NCBI GenBank assembly: GCA_913055615.1
Contig: CAJXKK010000008.1
Location: 35,700-99,699 of the forward strand
Length of the DNA: 64,000 nt
Direction: 5' to 3'
Source: an uncultured Ectothiorhodospiraceae bacterium
Lineage (GTDB): Bacteria > Pseudomonadota > Gammaproteobacteria > XJ16 > Halofilaceae
Of the stretch, positions 26,077 to 35,571 are shown one piece after another. Each line of letters starts with the position of its first letter. Position 1 is the stretch's first letter. The notes under the pieces were generated by a model. The model did no database searches and was not told the origin of the DNA. It was given only the letters and a program-made list of their open reading frames with translations. Both the position numbers and the translations under genes were made by a program.

Positions 26077-26427
26077 TCAGGCCGGCGCGGCGCCGAGCAG
26101 ATCCAGGCCGAGGAAAGCGCCGACGAGCACGACATTGAGCGCCCACGCCACGGTCAGCGCGCGGGCGAGTATCTGCCAGCGTTCATCACGCGCATTCTCC
26201 GCACACCGCCAGACGGAGACGAGGATCCAGATCGTGTAGGCGATCATGATTGCGGCGATTACAAGATAGACCGCCCATGAGAGCCCCCATGCCCTGGTAA
26301 AAGTCAGGAAAACCGCGGCCAGAAGCCAGCTCCCGACGACGCCCCATAGCCAGAAGGCCCTCCATAGTGGGCCACGGCCCCGCCAGTAGAATTCGATCGT
26401 CCCACTGATACCCGCAACTTCGGTCAT
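26077..26427 (-). CDS. small membrane protein of unknown function, FNR-box controlled
   Basis: 116-residue protein with about three transmembrane helices: LWGVVGSWLLAAVFLTF (about 27-43), WAVYLVIAAIMIAYTIWILVSVW (51-73) and ALTVAWALNVVLVGAFLGL (90-108). The N-terminus EFYWRGRGPLWRAFW is tryptophan-rich. I do not recognise a functional family. It is divergent from narK1, and the FNR box at 26507-26520 is centred 86 bases before its start, giving transcription near 26472 and a 45-base leader. Coexpression with nitrate respiration is therefore likely. Confidence 0.7.
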   Translation of the reverse strand: MTEVAGISGTIEFYWRGRGPLWRAFWLWGVVGSWLLAAVFLTFTRAWGLSWAVYLVIAAIMIAYTIWILVSVWRCAENARDERWQILARALTVAWALNVVLVGAFLGLDLLGAAPA

Positions 26428-26506
26428 GCTGGCACCTCCTTTTATCCCAGCTTCTCGTGACTGTAGACCCTGTCCGGAGGGCAGTCAGCATCAAGCCTGC
26501 CAACGT

Positions 26507-26520
26507 TTGATCCAGATCAA
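26507..26520 (-). promoter_or_regulatory. FNR/Anr/Dnr box assigned to the small membrane protein
   Basis: TTGATccagATCAA, a perfect palindrome. Its spacing suits the minus-strand gene (26427). For narK1 it would lie near -80.5, where it might act as a secondary site. The two boxes in this spacer are 39 bases apart centre to centre. Confidence 0.82.
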
Positions 26521-26545
26521 TTCCGGGCAACAAAAAGCCGGACGG

Positions 26546-26559
26546 TTGATCAAGATCAA
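26546..26559 (+). promoter_or_regulatory. FNR/Anr/Dnr box assigned to narK1
   Basis: TTGATcaagATCAA, a perfect palindrome. With its centre at -41.5 transcription would start near 26594, leaving a 38-base leader that contains the GAGGGAGAGGGG ribosome binding site before GTG 26632. Confidence 0.88.
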
Positions 26560-26631
26560 GGAGTGAGACGGTGCCTTTTTGGCCTAATTGCGTGCGTTCA
26601 AATTCCGCAACAAAAACGAGGGAGAGGGGCA

Positions 26632-27969
26632 GTGCTCGACGAACAGCAATACGATCCCCCGAAGGCACACAAGGCGTGTGCCATGTCCACGCTGGCGTTC
26701 ACCGTGTGTTTCGCGGTGTGGACGATCTTTTCGGTTATCGGCGTCAAGATCCAGCAGGACCTCGGGCTCAGCGAGACCGAGTTCGGCATTCTTGTGGCGA
26801 CGCCGGTGCTGACCGGTTCCATCAGCCGGATCTTCCTGGGCATCTGGACGGAGAAATTCGGTGGCCGTCTGGTCTTTACCGTACTGATGCTGGCGACCGC
26901 CGTTGCGGTCTACCTGCTGTCCGCGGTTGAGTCCTACTTCATGTTCCTGGTGGCCGCGCTCGGCGTGGGCCTCGCGGGCGGATCCTTCATCGTCGGCATC
27001 GCCTATACCTCGGAGTGGTACGACAAGAATCACCAGGGAACGGCGCTCGGCATCTTCGGCGCCGGCAACGTCGGTGCCGCGGTGACCAACTTCGGTGCAC
27101 CGTTCCTCGTGGTCGGCGTCGGCTGGGAGACCACTGCCCAGATCTACGCGGCGGTGCTCGCGGTCATGGCCATCGTGTTCTGGTTCCTGACCGAGGCCGA
27201 CCCGCGTATCCAGAAGCGCAAGGCCGAGGGTGGCAAGCCGACCCCGCTGAAGAAGCAGCTCGAACCGCTCAAGAAACTGCAGGTGTGGCGCTTCTCGCTG
27301 TACTACTTCTTCGTCTTCGGCGCTTTCGTCGCGCTCGCCTCGTGGCTGCCCCGCTATTATACCGGTGCGTACGACATGGGCCTTGAAGCGGCCGGCATGC
27401 TGGCCGCGGCGTATTCGCTGCCCGCGTCCGTATTCCGGGCACTCGGGGGTTGGCTGTCTGACAGGATCGGGGCGCGTGCGGTGATGTACTGGACCTTCGG
27501 CGTGTCTCTGGTCGCCCTGTTCATCCTGTCGTACCCCGAGACCCAATACGTGGTCTCTGGAATCGAAGGGCCGATCGAGTTCGCCTTCGGCGTCCCGGTG
27601 TGGCTGTTTGCACTGCTGACGATCGCGCTCGGTTTCATGATGTCGCTGGGCAAGGCGGCCGTTTACAAGCACATCCCGGTCTATTACCCGGAGCACGTCG
27701 GTTCCGTCGGTGGTCTGGTCGGCATGATCGGCGGCCTTGGCGGCTTCTTCCTGCCGATCGCGTTCGGTGTACTCAACGATCTGACCGGCGTATGGACCAG
27801 CTGCTTCATGCTGCTCTTCGTGGTCGTTGCGGTCTCGATGATCTGGATGCACTTCGCAATCCTGCGCATGGAACACCGCCGCAATCCCGAGCGAGCCGCG
27901 GAAGACCGGTTCCGGTATCTCCCCGAGATCCAGCCCGATTACAAAAACGAGGGTCGCGGAGCGCAGTAA
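26632..27969 (+). CDS. narK: nitrate/nitrite MFS transporter NarK1-type
   Basis: 445-residue major facilitator transporter with twelve hydrophobic segments. Nitrate signature sequences are seen as GVGLAGGSFIVGIAYTSEW in helix 5 and GFMMSLGKAAVYKHIPVYYPEHVGSVGGLVGMIGGLGGFFLPI in helices 10-11. The short inter-helix loops fit the NarK1 subgroup, usually a nitrate/proton symporter. GTG 26632 was chosen for its strong GAGGGAGAGGGG site; an earlier frame start would overlap the FNR boxes. It is first of a narK1-narK2 pair ahead of narGHJI. Confidence 0.9.
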   Translation: MLDEQQYDPPKAHKACAMSTLAFTVCFAVWTIFSVIGVKIQQDLGLSETEFGILVATPVLTGSISRIFLGIWTEKFGGRLVFTVLMLATAVAVYLLSAVESYFMFLVAALGVGLAGGSFIVGIAYTSEWYDKNHQGTALGIFGAGNVGAAVTNFGAPFLVVGVGWETTAQIYAAVLAVMAIVFWFLTEADPRIQKRKAEGGKPTPLKKQLEPLKKLQVWRFSLYYFFVFGAFVALASWLPRYYTGAYDMGLEAAGMLAAAYSLPASVFRALGGWLSDRIGARAVMYWTFGVSLVALFILSYPETQYVVSGIEGPIEFAFGVPVWLFALLTIALGFMMSLGKAAVYKHIPVYYPEHVGSVGGLVGMIGGLGGFFLPIAFGVLNDLTGVWTSCFMLLFVVVAVSMIWMHFAILRMEHRRNPERAAEDRFRYLPEIQPDYKNEGRGAQ

Positions 27970-27994
27970 GCGCTCCCGCGACAGGAGAACAGTG

Positions 27995-29410
27995 ATGGCG
28001 TCAAAACCGACACAACAAAAGGGTTTGCTGACCGACATGGGCAAGGTGCTCGACGACTGGCGGCCGGAGGACCCGGATTTCTGGGAGTCGAAAGGCTACC
28101 CGGTGGCCCAGCGCAATCTGTGGATCTCGATCCCGTGCCTGCTCCTCGCTTTCTGCGTGTGGCTGGTCTGGAGCGCGGTTGCAACGCGCCTGAATGATAT
28201 CGGCTTCACGCTGAGCACGAACGAGTTGTTCTGGTTGACGGCACTTCCGGGTCTGTCCGGCGCTACGCTGCGGATCTTCTACAGCTTCATGGTGCCGATC
28301 TTCGGCGGCCGGCGCTGGACGGCGATCTCCACGGCCTCTCTCGCGATCCCGGCGATCTGGATGGGGCTGGCGGTCCAGGATCCCGGAACCACTTTCTGGG
28401 AGTTCGCGATCATCGCGCTGCTGTGTGGGTTCGGTGGCGGCAACTTCGCTTCGTCGATGGCCAATATCAGCTTCTTCTTCCCGGCGAAGCAGCAGGGCAC
28501 CGCCCTGGGCCTGAATGCGGGTCTCGGTAACGCGGGCGTGTCGGTCATGCAGCTGGTGGTGCCGTTCGTGATCGCGACCGGCTCGCTCAGTTTCATGTTC
28601 GGCAGTGCCCAGGGCCTCGAGGGCGGCGGTCAGCTCTGGCTGCAGAACGCGGCCTTCATCTGGGTACCGTTCATCGCTCTGTTCACGGTGCTCGCCTGGG
28701 TGGGCATGAATGACATCGCTTCGGCGCGGTCGTCGTTCAAGGAGCAGTCCGTGATTTTCCGGCGCAAACACCAGTGGGTAATGAGCTGGCTCTACATCGC
28801 GACGTTCGGCAGCTTCATCGGGTACTCGGCCGGGTTCCCGATGCTGATCAAGACGCAGTTCCCCGAAATCGATGCACTGCAGTTCGCGTTCCTCGGGCCG
28901 CTGGTCGGTGCCCTGATCCGTCCGCCGGGAGGCTGGTTGGCGGATCGCCTCGGCGGCGCGCGGGTGACGTTCTGGAACTTCATTGTAATGATCGCCGCGG
29001 TTTTCGGGGTCGTGTACTTCCTGCCCGTGCTTGGTACGGCGGGCAATTTCTGGGGCTTCTTCTCGATGTTCATGATCCTGTTCGTGACAACGGGCGTGGG
29101 CAATGGCTCGACCTTTCGCATGATCCCGGTGATCTTCCGCACGCAGCACGAGCGCTGGACCGAGGGCGCCGACCAGGCGACCCGCGATGCGGCGCTGAAA
29201 GACGCGCGGCGCGAGTCGGCAGCGACGCTCGGCTTCAGCTCGGCGCTCGCGGCCTACGGGGCGTTTTTCATCCCGAAGGCCTACGGGACGTCGATCGCGA
29301 TCACCGGCGGTCCGACGGCTGCACTGTATGCATTCTGCGCCTATTACGTGACCTGCGTTGCGGTGACCTGGTGGTTCTACCACCGGCGCAACGCTGAGAT
29401 CCCGTGTTGA
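27995..29410 (+). CDS. narK: nitrate/nitrite antiporter NarK2-type
   Basis: 471-residue MFS protein with an N-terminal soluble stretch (DWRPEDPDFWESKGYPVAQRN) typical of the NarK2 group, nitrate signature GFGGGNFASSMANISFFFPAKQQGTALGLNAGLGNAGVS, and a long loop between the last helices (ERWTEGADQATRDAALKDARRESAATLGFSSA). NarK2-type proteins usually exchange nitrate for nitrite. ATG 27995 fits the AGGAGA site better than the overlapping GTG 27992. It begins 25 bases after narK1 stops, so both share the FNR-controlled transcript. In some bacteria these two are a fused NarK1-NarK2 protein; here they are separate. Confidence 0.9.
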   Translation: MASKPTQQKGLLTDMGKVLDDWRPEDPDFWESKGYPVAQRNLWISIPCLLLAFCVWLVWSAVATRLNDIGFTLSTNELFWLTALPGLSGATLRIFYSFMVPIFGGRRWTAISTASLAIPAIWMGLAVQDPGTTFWEFAIIALLCGFGGGNFASSMANISFFFPAKQQGTALGLNAGLGNAGVSVMQLVVPFVIATGSLSFMFGSAQGLEGGGQLWLQNAAFIWVPFIALFTVLAWVGMNDIASARSSFKEQSVIFRRKHQWVMSWLYIATFGSFIGYSAGFPMLIKTQFPEIDALQFAFLGPLVGALIRPPGGWLADRLGGARVTFWNFIVMIAAVFGVVYFLPVLGTAGNFWGFFSMFMILFVTTGVGNGSTFRMIPVIFRTQHERWTEGADQATRDAALKDARRESAATLGFSSALAAYGAFFIPKAYGTSIAITGGPTAALYAFCAYYVTCVAVTWWFYHRRNAEIPC

Positions 29411-29451
29411 GGACGAGGCTCGATCAACCCCGGAGCCAGTGCGCTCCGCGG

Positions 29452-29465
29452 TTGATAAAGGTCAA
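29452..29465 (+). promoter_or_regulatory. FNR/Anr/Dnr box upstream of narG
   Basis: TTGATaaagGTCAA matches 9 of 10 consensus positions. With its centre at -41.5 transcription would start near 29500 with a 47-base leader to ATG 29547. narGHJI can therefore be transcribed on its own as well as from the narK promoter. Confidence 0.83.
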
Positions 29466-29546
29466 AGCGATGCCCGCGCGGCGGGCGTATGGTCGGTATC
29501 GACGTCGGGCCGGCGACCGGCTGGCTTCAGGAACCCGGAGTACGCA

Positions 29547-32500
29547 ATGAGTCACTTTCTTGATCGTCTGATGTTCTTCAAGCGGGTAGAGGGCGAGTTT
29601 GCCGATGGCCACGGCCGTACTACCCATGAAGACCGCAGTTGGGAGAAGGCCTACCGCCAGCGTTGGCAGCACGACAAGGTCGTGCGCTCGACCCACGGCG
29701 TGAACTGCACGGGGGCCTGCTCCTGGAAGATCTACGTCAAGGACGGGCTGGTCACCTGGGAAACCCAGCAGACCGATTATCCGCGCACCCGTCCGGATCT
29801 ACCGAACCACGAGCCGCGCGGCTGTTCGCGTGGCGCCAGTTACTCCTGGTACATCTACAGCGCGGCCCGCCTGAAATACCCGATGGTCCGTGGGCGCCTG
29901 ATCAAACTGTGGCGTGCAGCCCGAGAGCAGTACAGCGATCCGGTCGAGGCGTGGGCGTCGATCGTCAATGACACCGAACTGCGTCGCAGTTACCAGCGTC
30001 GGCGTGGTCTCGGTGGCATGGTGCGCGCGAGCTGGGATGAAATGCAGGAACTCGTTGCTGCCGCCAACGTCCACACGGTCCGGCATCAGGGTCCGGATCG
30101 CATAGCCGGCTTTTCGCCGATTCCGGCGATGTCGATGGTGTCCTATGCGGCCGGTAGCCGCTATTTGTCATTGATCGGCGGTGTCTGCCTGTCGTTCTAT
30201 GACTGGTATTGCGACCTGCCGCCGAGTTCGCCCATGACATGGGGCGAACAGACCGACGTACCGGAGTCGGCCGACTGGTACAACAGCAAATTCATCATGA
30301 TGTGGGGCTCGAACGTGCCGCAGACGCGCACGCCGGACGCCCACTTCATGACGGAGGCCCGCTATAACGGCACGAAGATCGTCGTCTGCTCGCCGGACTA
30401 CGCGGAGGCGACCAAGTTCGCGGACCTGTGGCTGTCGCCGAAGCAGGGAACCGATGCCGCCCTCGGCATGGCGATCGGGCACGTCATCCTGAAGGAATTC
30501 CACATCGACCGGCAGGAAGAGTACTTCCATGACTACTGCCGGCGTTATACCGACATGCCGATGCTGGTCGCGCTGGATGAGCGCGATGGCCGCAACGTGC
30601 CGGGGCGCTTCCTGCGCGCCAGCGATCTGACGGATGCCGCTGGGGAGCAGGCGAACGCCGAGTGGAAGACGCTGACGATCGATACCGCGTCCGACAGCCC
30701 GGTGGTCCCGCAGGGGGCGATCGGCTTCCGCTGGGACGAGAGCGGGCGCTGGAACCTCGAGGAACGCGAGGGTGTGAACGGCGGGGAAATCCATTCACGC
30801 CTGACGCTGCTGGATCACGGCGATGAGGTGGTGTCGGTCGCCTTCCCGTACTTCGGTGGCGTCGAGCACGAATTCTTTACGCACAACGAGCAGAGCGACG
30901 TCCTCGAGCGCTGCGTGCCGGTCCGGCGCATGACGCTGGCCGATGGCAGTAGCGTGCGGGTGGCGACCGTCTTCGATCTGATGGCGGCCCACTACGGCGT
31001 CGATCGCGGCCTCAGCGACGATGCCGTGGCGACGAGCTACGAAGATGACGTGCCATATACGCCGAAGTGGCAGGAATCGATCACCAGCGTGCCCGGCGAT
31101 CACGTCGTCCGGGTCGCACGCGAGTTCGCGGACAACGCGGCCAGAACGCGCGGGCGCTCGATGGTTATCCTGGGGGCCGGTCTCAACCACTGGTACCACA
31201 TGGACATGAACTATCGCGCGATCATCAACATGCTGGTGATGTGCGGTTGCATCGGCCAGAGCGGCGGCGGCTGGGCGCACTATGTCGGTCAGGAGAAACT
31301 GCGGCCGCAGCTCGGATGGCTGCCCGTCGCGTTCGCACTCGACTGGACGCGGCCACCGCGGCACATGAACGGCACTTCCTACTGGTACGCGCACAGCGAT
31401 CAGTGGCGCTACGAGAAGCTGGCGGTCGACGAGATCCTGTCGCCACTCGCGAATCCGGAAGAGTGGCCCGGCAGCCTGATCGATTACAACGTCCGTGCCG
31501 AGCGCATGGGCTGGCTGCCCTCGGCGCCGCAGCTCAACCGCAATCCGCTTGATGTGGTGCGCGAGGCGCGTGCGGCAGAGCGCGATCCGAAAGAATATGT
31601 GGTGGAGCAGTTGCAGTCGGGCGCCCTCGGTATGGCCAGCGAAGACCCGGACGCGCCGGAGAACTGGCCGCGCAATCTGTTCGTCTGGCGCTCGAATCTG
31701 TTCGGCTCTTCCGGCAAGGGCCATGAATACCTGCTCAAATATCTGCTGGGTACGAACGATGGCATTCAGGGCAAGGACCTTGGGCCGCAGGGTGAGCAGA
31801 AACCGGAGGAAGTGGTCTGGCACGATGAAGCGCCCGAGGGCAAGCTTGATCTGCTGGTCACACTTGACTTCCGGATGTCGACGACCTGCATGTACTCCGA
31901 TGTGGTCCTGCCGACCGCGACGTGGTATGAGAAAAACGACCTGAATACCTCGGACATGCACCCGTTCATTCACCCGCTCTCAGAAGCGGTCGATCCGGCG
32001 TGGGAGTCGCGCAGCGACTGGGATATCTTCAAGGGGATCGCGCGGGCCTTCTCGGATCTGGCATCGCCGCATCTGGGTGTCGAGGAGGACATGGTCACGC
32101 TGCCGTTGATGCATGACACACCGGCGGAAATGGGTCAGGCCCTAGGCGTGGCCGACTGGAAACGAGGCGAGTGCGATCCGGTCCCCGGGCGCACGATGCC
32201 GAACCTGATTACGGTCGAACGCGACTACCCGAATACGTATCACCGCTTCACCTCGGTCGGCCCGCTGATGGATAAACTTGGCAACGGTGGCAAGGGCATC
32301 AGCTGGAATACCGAGCGCGAAATCGAGCACCTCGGCGAAATGCACGGGCGCAACTGGCTCGAGGAGGCCAGCTTCCGGCGCCCGCGTATGGAAACGGCGA
32401 TCCAGGCGTCGGACACGATCATGTCGCTGGCGCCCGAAACCAACGGCGAGGTCGCCGTCAAGGCCTGGTCCGCGCTGGAGAAAGTTACCGGCCGAGAACA

Positions 32501-33299
32501 CCAGCATCTGGCCCTTTCCAAGGAGCACGAGAAGATCACCTTCCGTGATATCCAGGCTCAGCCGCGCAAGATCATCTCGTCGCCGACGTGGTCGGGCATC
32601 GAGTCCGAGGAGGTCTGTTATAACGCGGGCTGGACCAATATCAATGAACTGATCCCCTGGCGCACGCTGACCGGGCGCCAGCAGTTCTATCAGGATCACG
32701 CATGGATGCGCGGTTTTGGCGAGGGCTTTGTGGCCTACCGGCCGCCGGTGAATACCAAGACCTGGCGGGATATTCATGGCGAGCATTCGAATGGCAATCC
32801 TGAGATCGTGCTCAACTGGATCACGCCACACCAGAAGTGGGGGATCCACAGCACCTACAGCGATAACCTGTTGATGCTGACGCTGTCCCGCGGAGGGCCG
32901 ATTATCTGGATCTCCGAGACGGATGCGGCAAAGATCGGGGTCGAGGACAACGACTGGATCGAGACCTTCAACGCCAACGGGGCCGTGGTCGCCAGAGCGG
33001 TGGTTTCGCAGCGCGTGCGCGATGGCATGGCGATGATGTACCACGCCCAGGAGCGCATCGTGAACACGCCCGGATCCGAAATCACGGGAGCCCGCGGCGG
33101 CATCCACAACTCGGTAACGCGGGCGGTGGTGAAACCGACCCACATGATCGGGGGCTACGCCCAGCAGAGCTACGGTTTCAACTACTACGGCACGGTTGGT
33201 TCGAACCGTGATGAGTTCGTCGTCGTGCGCAAGATGGACAAGGTCGATTGGCTCGAGGGCGATGACGAAAGCATCCTCACGCAGGAGTACACGCGATGA
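29547..33299 (+). CDS. narG: respiratory nitrate reductase alpha subunit
   Basis: 1250-residue cytoplasm-facing catalytic subunit reducing nitrate to nitrite at a Mo-bis-MGD centre. The FS0 cluster ligands H50, C54, C58 and C93 (HGVNCTGAC ... RGC) are visible, and the molybdenum aspartate is D223 in FYDWYCDLPP, both close to E. coli NarG numbering. No Tat signal is present, consistent with the cytoplasmic NarG type. The dimethylsulfoxide-reductase-type C-terminal domain is complete. ATG 29547 has CCCGGAG upstream. The stop overlaps the narH start by ATGA. Confidence 0.97.
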   Translation: MSHFLDRLMFFKRVEGEFADGHGRTTHEDRSWEKAYRQRWQHDKVVRSTHGVNCTGACSWKIYVKDGLVTWETQQTDYPRTRPDLPNHEPRGCSRGASYSWYIYSAARLKYPMVRGRLIKLWRAAREQYSDPVEAWASIVNDTELRRSYQRRRGLGGMVRASWDEMQELVAAANVHTVRHQGPDRIAGFSPIPAMSMVSYAAGSRYLSLIGGVCLSFYDWYCDLPPSSPMTWGEQTDVPESADWYNSKFIMMWGSNVPQTRTPDAHFMTEARYNGTKIVVCSPDYAEATKFADLWLSPKQGTDAALGMAIGHVILKEFHIDRQEEYFHDYCRRYTDMPMLVALDERDGRNVPGRFLRASDLTDAAGEQANAEWKTLTIDTASDSPVVPQGAIGFRWDESGRWNLEEREGVNGGEIHSRLTLLDHGDEVVSVAFPYFGGVEHEFFTHNEQSDVLERCVPVRRMTLADGSSVRVATVFDLMAAHYGVDRGLSDDAVATSYEDDVPYTPKWQESITSVPGDHVVRVAREFADNAARTRGRSMVILGAGLNHWYHMDMNYRAIINMLVMCGCIGQSGGGWAHYVGQEKLRPQLGWLPVAFALDWTRPPRHMNGTSYWYAHSDQWRYEKLAVDEILSPLANPEEWPGSLIDYNVRAERMGWLPSAPQLNRNPLDVVREARAAERDPKEYVVEQLQSGALGMASEDPDAPENWPRNLFVWRSNLFGSSGKGHEYLLKYLLGTNDGIQGKDLGPQGEQKPEEVVWHDEAPEGKLDLLVTLDFRMSTTCMYSDVVLPTATWYEKNDLNTSDMHPFIHPLSEAVDPAWESRSDWDIFKGIARAFSDLASPHLGVEEDMVTLPLMHDTPAEMGQALGVADWKRGECDPVPGRTMPNLITVERDYPNTYHRFTSVGPLMDKLGNGGKGISWNTEREIEHLGEMHGRNWLEEASFRRPRMETAIQASDTIMSLAPETNGEVAVKAWSALEKVTGREHQHLALSKEHEKITFRDIQAQPRKIISSPTWSGIESEEVCYNAGWTNINELIPWRTLTGRQQFYQDHAWMRGFGEGFVAYRPPVNTKTWRDIHGEHSNGNPEIVLNWITPHQKWGIHSTYSDNLLMLTLSRGGPIIWISETDAAKIGVEDNDWIETFNANGAVVARAVVSQRVRDGMAMMYHAQERIVNTPGSEITGARGGIHNSVTRAVVKPTHMIGGYAQQSYGFNYYGTVGSNRDEFVVVRKMDKVDWLEGDDESILTQEYTR

Positions 33300-34840
33300 A
33301 GATCCGCGCACAGATCGGCAAGGTCCTCAACCTGGACAAGTGCATCGGCTGCCACACCTGCTCGGTGACCTGTAAAAACGTATGGACCTCGCGTGAAGGC
33401 ATGGAGTACGCGTGGTTCAACAATGTCGAGACCAAACCGGGTATCGGCTATCCGAAGGACTGGGAGAACCAGGATCGCTGGAAAGGCGGCTGGGTTCGGT
33501 CCGGCAAAGATGGCATCGTGCCGAAGCAGGGTGGCAAGTGGCGCCTTCTCGCCAAGATTTTCGCGAACCCGCATCTGCCTGATATCGAGGACTATTACGA
33601 GCCGTTCAATTTCGACTACCAGCGGTTGCAGAATGCGCCCGACTCGAAGACTCAGCCGACCGCCAAACCGTATTCGGCGATCACCGGGAAACCGATGGAG
33701 AAGATCGAGTGGGGCCCGAACTGGGAAGAAATCCTCGGCGGCGAGTTCTCCAAGCGCTCGCAGGATTACAACTTCGAGGGCATCCAGAAGGAGATGTACG
33801 GCCAGTTCGAGAACACGTTCATGATGTACCTGCCGCGGCTGTGTGAGCACTGCCTCAACCCGACCTGCGTGGCGAGCTGCCCCTCCGGGGCGATCTACAA
33901 GCGCGAGGAGGACGGTATCGTCCTGATCGACCAGGACAAGTGCCGCGGCTGGCGCATGTGCATCTCCGGGTGCCCGTACAAGAAGATCTACTACAACTGG
34001 CAGTCCGGTAAATCCGAGAAGTGCACCTTCTGCTATCCGCGTATCGAGGCCGGTCAGCCAACGGTGTGCTCCGAGACCTGCGTGGGCCGGATCCGCTACC
34101 TCGGGGTGCTGCTCTATGACGCCGACCGGGTCAAGGAGGCCGCCAGCGTCCCGAACGAGAAGGATCTGTATGAGGCGCAGCTGGACATATTCCTCGATCC
34201 GAACGATCCGGAAGTACAGCGCCAGGCGCGGGCCGACGGCGTACCCGATTCCTGGATCCAGGCCGCCCAGCGTTCGCCGGTCTACAAGATGGCGATGGAC
34301 TGGAAGGTGGCGTTCCCGCTGCATCCGGAGTACCGGACGCTGCCGATGGTCTGGTACGTGCCACCGCTGTCGCCGATTCAGTCGGCCGCGGACACGGGTC
34401 AGGTCGGTCTCGATGGCCTGATGCCGGATGTCGAGTCGCTGCGCATTCCGGTGCGCTACCTGTCCAACATGTTGACCGCGGGCGATGACCGTCCGGTCAT
34501 CGACGGTCTCAAGCGGATGCTCGCGATGCGGGTGTTCAAGCGCGGCGAGACCGTCGACGGGGTGGAAAACACCGAGGTGCTCGAGCAGGTCGGCCTGAAT
34601 CGCCAGCAGTTGGAGGACATGTACCAGACGATGGCGATCGCCAACTATGAGGATCGGTTCGTCATCCCGACCAGTCATCGCGAACTCGCCACGGACGATC
34701 CCTACGGGGAACGCTCGGGTTGTGGATTCAGTTTCGGCGATGGTTGCAATACCAACGGCGTCAGCCCCGGGGATCTGTTCGGCAGCAAGAGTCCGCGCAA
34801 GCGCGAACACAAGCCGCCGACGATCGAGGAGAACAAGTGA
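33296..34840 (+). CDS. narH: respiratory nitrate reductase beta subunit
   Basis: 514-residue electron-transfer subunit carrying four iron-sulfur clusters between NarI hemes and NarG. Cysteine groups are CIGCHTCSVTCKNVW near the N-terminus, CEHCLNPTCVASCPSG and CRGWRMCISGCPYKK (the W replaces a Cys, giving the [3Fe-4S] centre, as in other NarH), and CTFCYPRIEAG with CSETCVGRIRYLG. Start overlaps the narG stop and the stop overlaps narJ, showing tight coupling. Confidence 0.97.
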   Translation: MKIRAQIGKVLNLDKCIGCHTCSVTCKNVWTSREGMEYAWFNNVETKPGIGYPKDWENQDRWKGGWVRSGKDGIVPKQGGKWRLLAKIFANPHLPDIEDYYEPFNFDYQRLQNAPDSKTQPTAKPYSAITGKPMEKIEWGPNWEEILGGEFSKRSQDYNFEGIQKEMYGQFENTFMMYLPRLCEHCLNPTCVASCPSGAIYKREEDGIVLIDQDKCRGWRMCISGCPYKKIYYNWQSGKSEKCTFCYPRIEAGQPTVCSETCVGRIRYLGVLLYDADRVKEAASVPNEKDLYEAQLDIFLDPNDPEVQRQARADGVPDSWIQAAQRSPVYKMAMDWKVAFPLHPEYRTLPMVWYVPPLSPIQSAADTGQVGLDGLMPDVESLRIPVRYLSNMLTAGDDRPVIDGLKRMLAMRVFKRGETVDGVENTEVLEQVGLNRQQLEDMYQTMAIANYEDRFVIPTSHRELATDDPYGERSGCGFSFGDGCNTNGVSPGDLFGSKSPRKREHKPPTIEENK

Positions 34841-35562
34841 TGATGGCCAGCGAACACGCGGGTTTCGGGCCCTGTCTCCAGGCATTGTCGCTGCTGCTCC
34901 ATTACCCGGACGAGGAAACCATCGACAACGCCGATGCGATTGCCGACGTGCTGGCGGCGAGGCCCGAGTTCCCGCCAGCGGATCGTGCCGATCTGGAGCG
35001 GTTCATTAATCGACTGCGGCGCGCGGAGCTGCTGCATCAGCAGGCGAGCTACGTCGAGACCTTCGATCGGAGTAAGAAGGTATCGTTGTACCTGTTTGAG
35101 CATGTCCACGGCGAATCGCGTGATCGCGGTCCAGCGATGGTTGAGCTGCAGATGGCCTATCGCGAGCAGGGGCTCGATATCGCGGCAAGTGAATTGCCGG
35201 ACTATCTGCCGATGTTCCTTGAGTTCTGCGCGCAGTTGCCGGATGCCGATGCCTGCGGCTGGCTGGAAGATGTCAGCCACATCCTCCAGGAAATCCACGT
35301 CCGGCTGCACCAGCGCGAGAGCCGTTACGCCGTGCCATTCCGGCTGTTACTGCGACTGGTCGACTTGGACCCTTGGCCGGCGGAGCTGGTGGAGGGGACG
35401 AAGGAGGAAAAACGGGACGATACCCGCGAGGCGATTGATAGCGTCTGGTCCGAGGCGCCAGTGACGTTTGGAGCCGGCTCGGCGCTTGGTGGTGGCTGCA
35501 GCGGTGGATCGTTCGGTGCCCGGAGCGGTAAAACCGCCGGCTACGGGGCGGATCAGGCGTAG
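34840..35562 (+). CDS. narJ: nitrate reductase molybdenum cofactor assembly chaperone
   Basis: 240-residue all-helical TorD/NarJ-type chaperone that binds the NarG N-terminus while cofactor is loaded. Family features are LLLHYPDEET at the N-terminus, SYVETFDRSKKVSLYLFEHVHGESRDRG, and LPDYLPMFLEFCAQLPD. The C-terminal 30 residues are Gly/Ser/Ala-rich and probably disordered. The first ATG (34840) overlaps the narH stop; a second ATG follows at once. Confidence 0.95.
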   Translation: MMASEHAGFGPCLQALSLLLHYPDEETIDNADAIADVLAARPEFPPADRADLERFINRLRRAELLHQQASYVETFDRSKKVSLYLFEHVHGESRDRGPAMVELQMAYREQGLDIAASELPDYLPMFLEFCAQLPDADACGWLEDVSHILQEIHVRLHQRESRYAVPFRLLLRLVDLDPWPAELVEGTKEEKRDDTREAIDSVWSEAPVTFGAGSALGGGCSGGSFGARSGKTAGYGADQA

Positions 35563-35571
35563 AATCGGAGA

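Noticed and set aside
26584..34885. Long open frames antisense to narK1, narK2 and narH (460-566 codons)
   Set aside because: Composition (Arg, His, Asp, Gln rich), no start signals and complete overlap with well-identified genes mark them as third-position GC artefacts.
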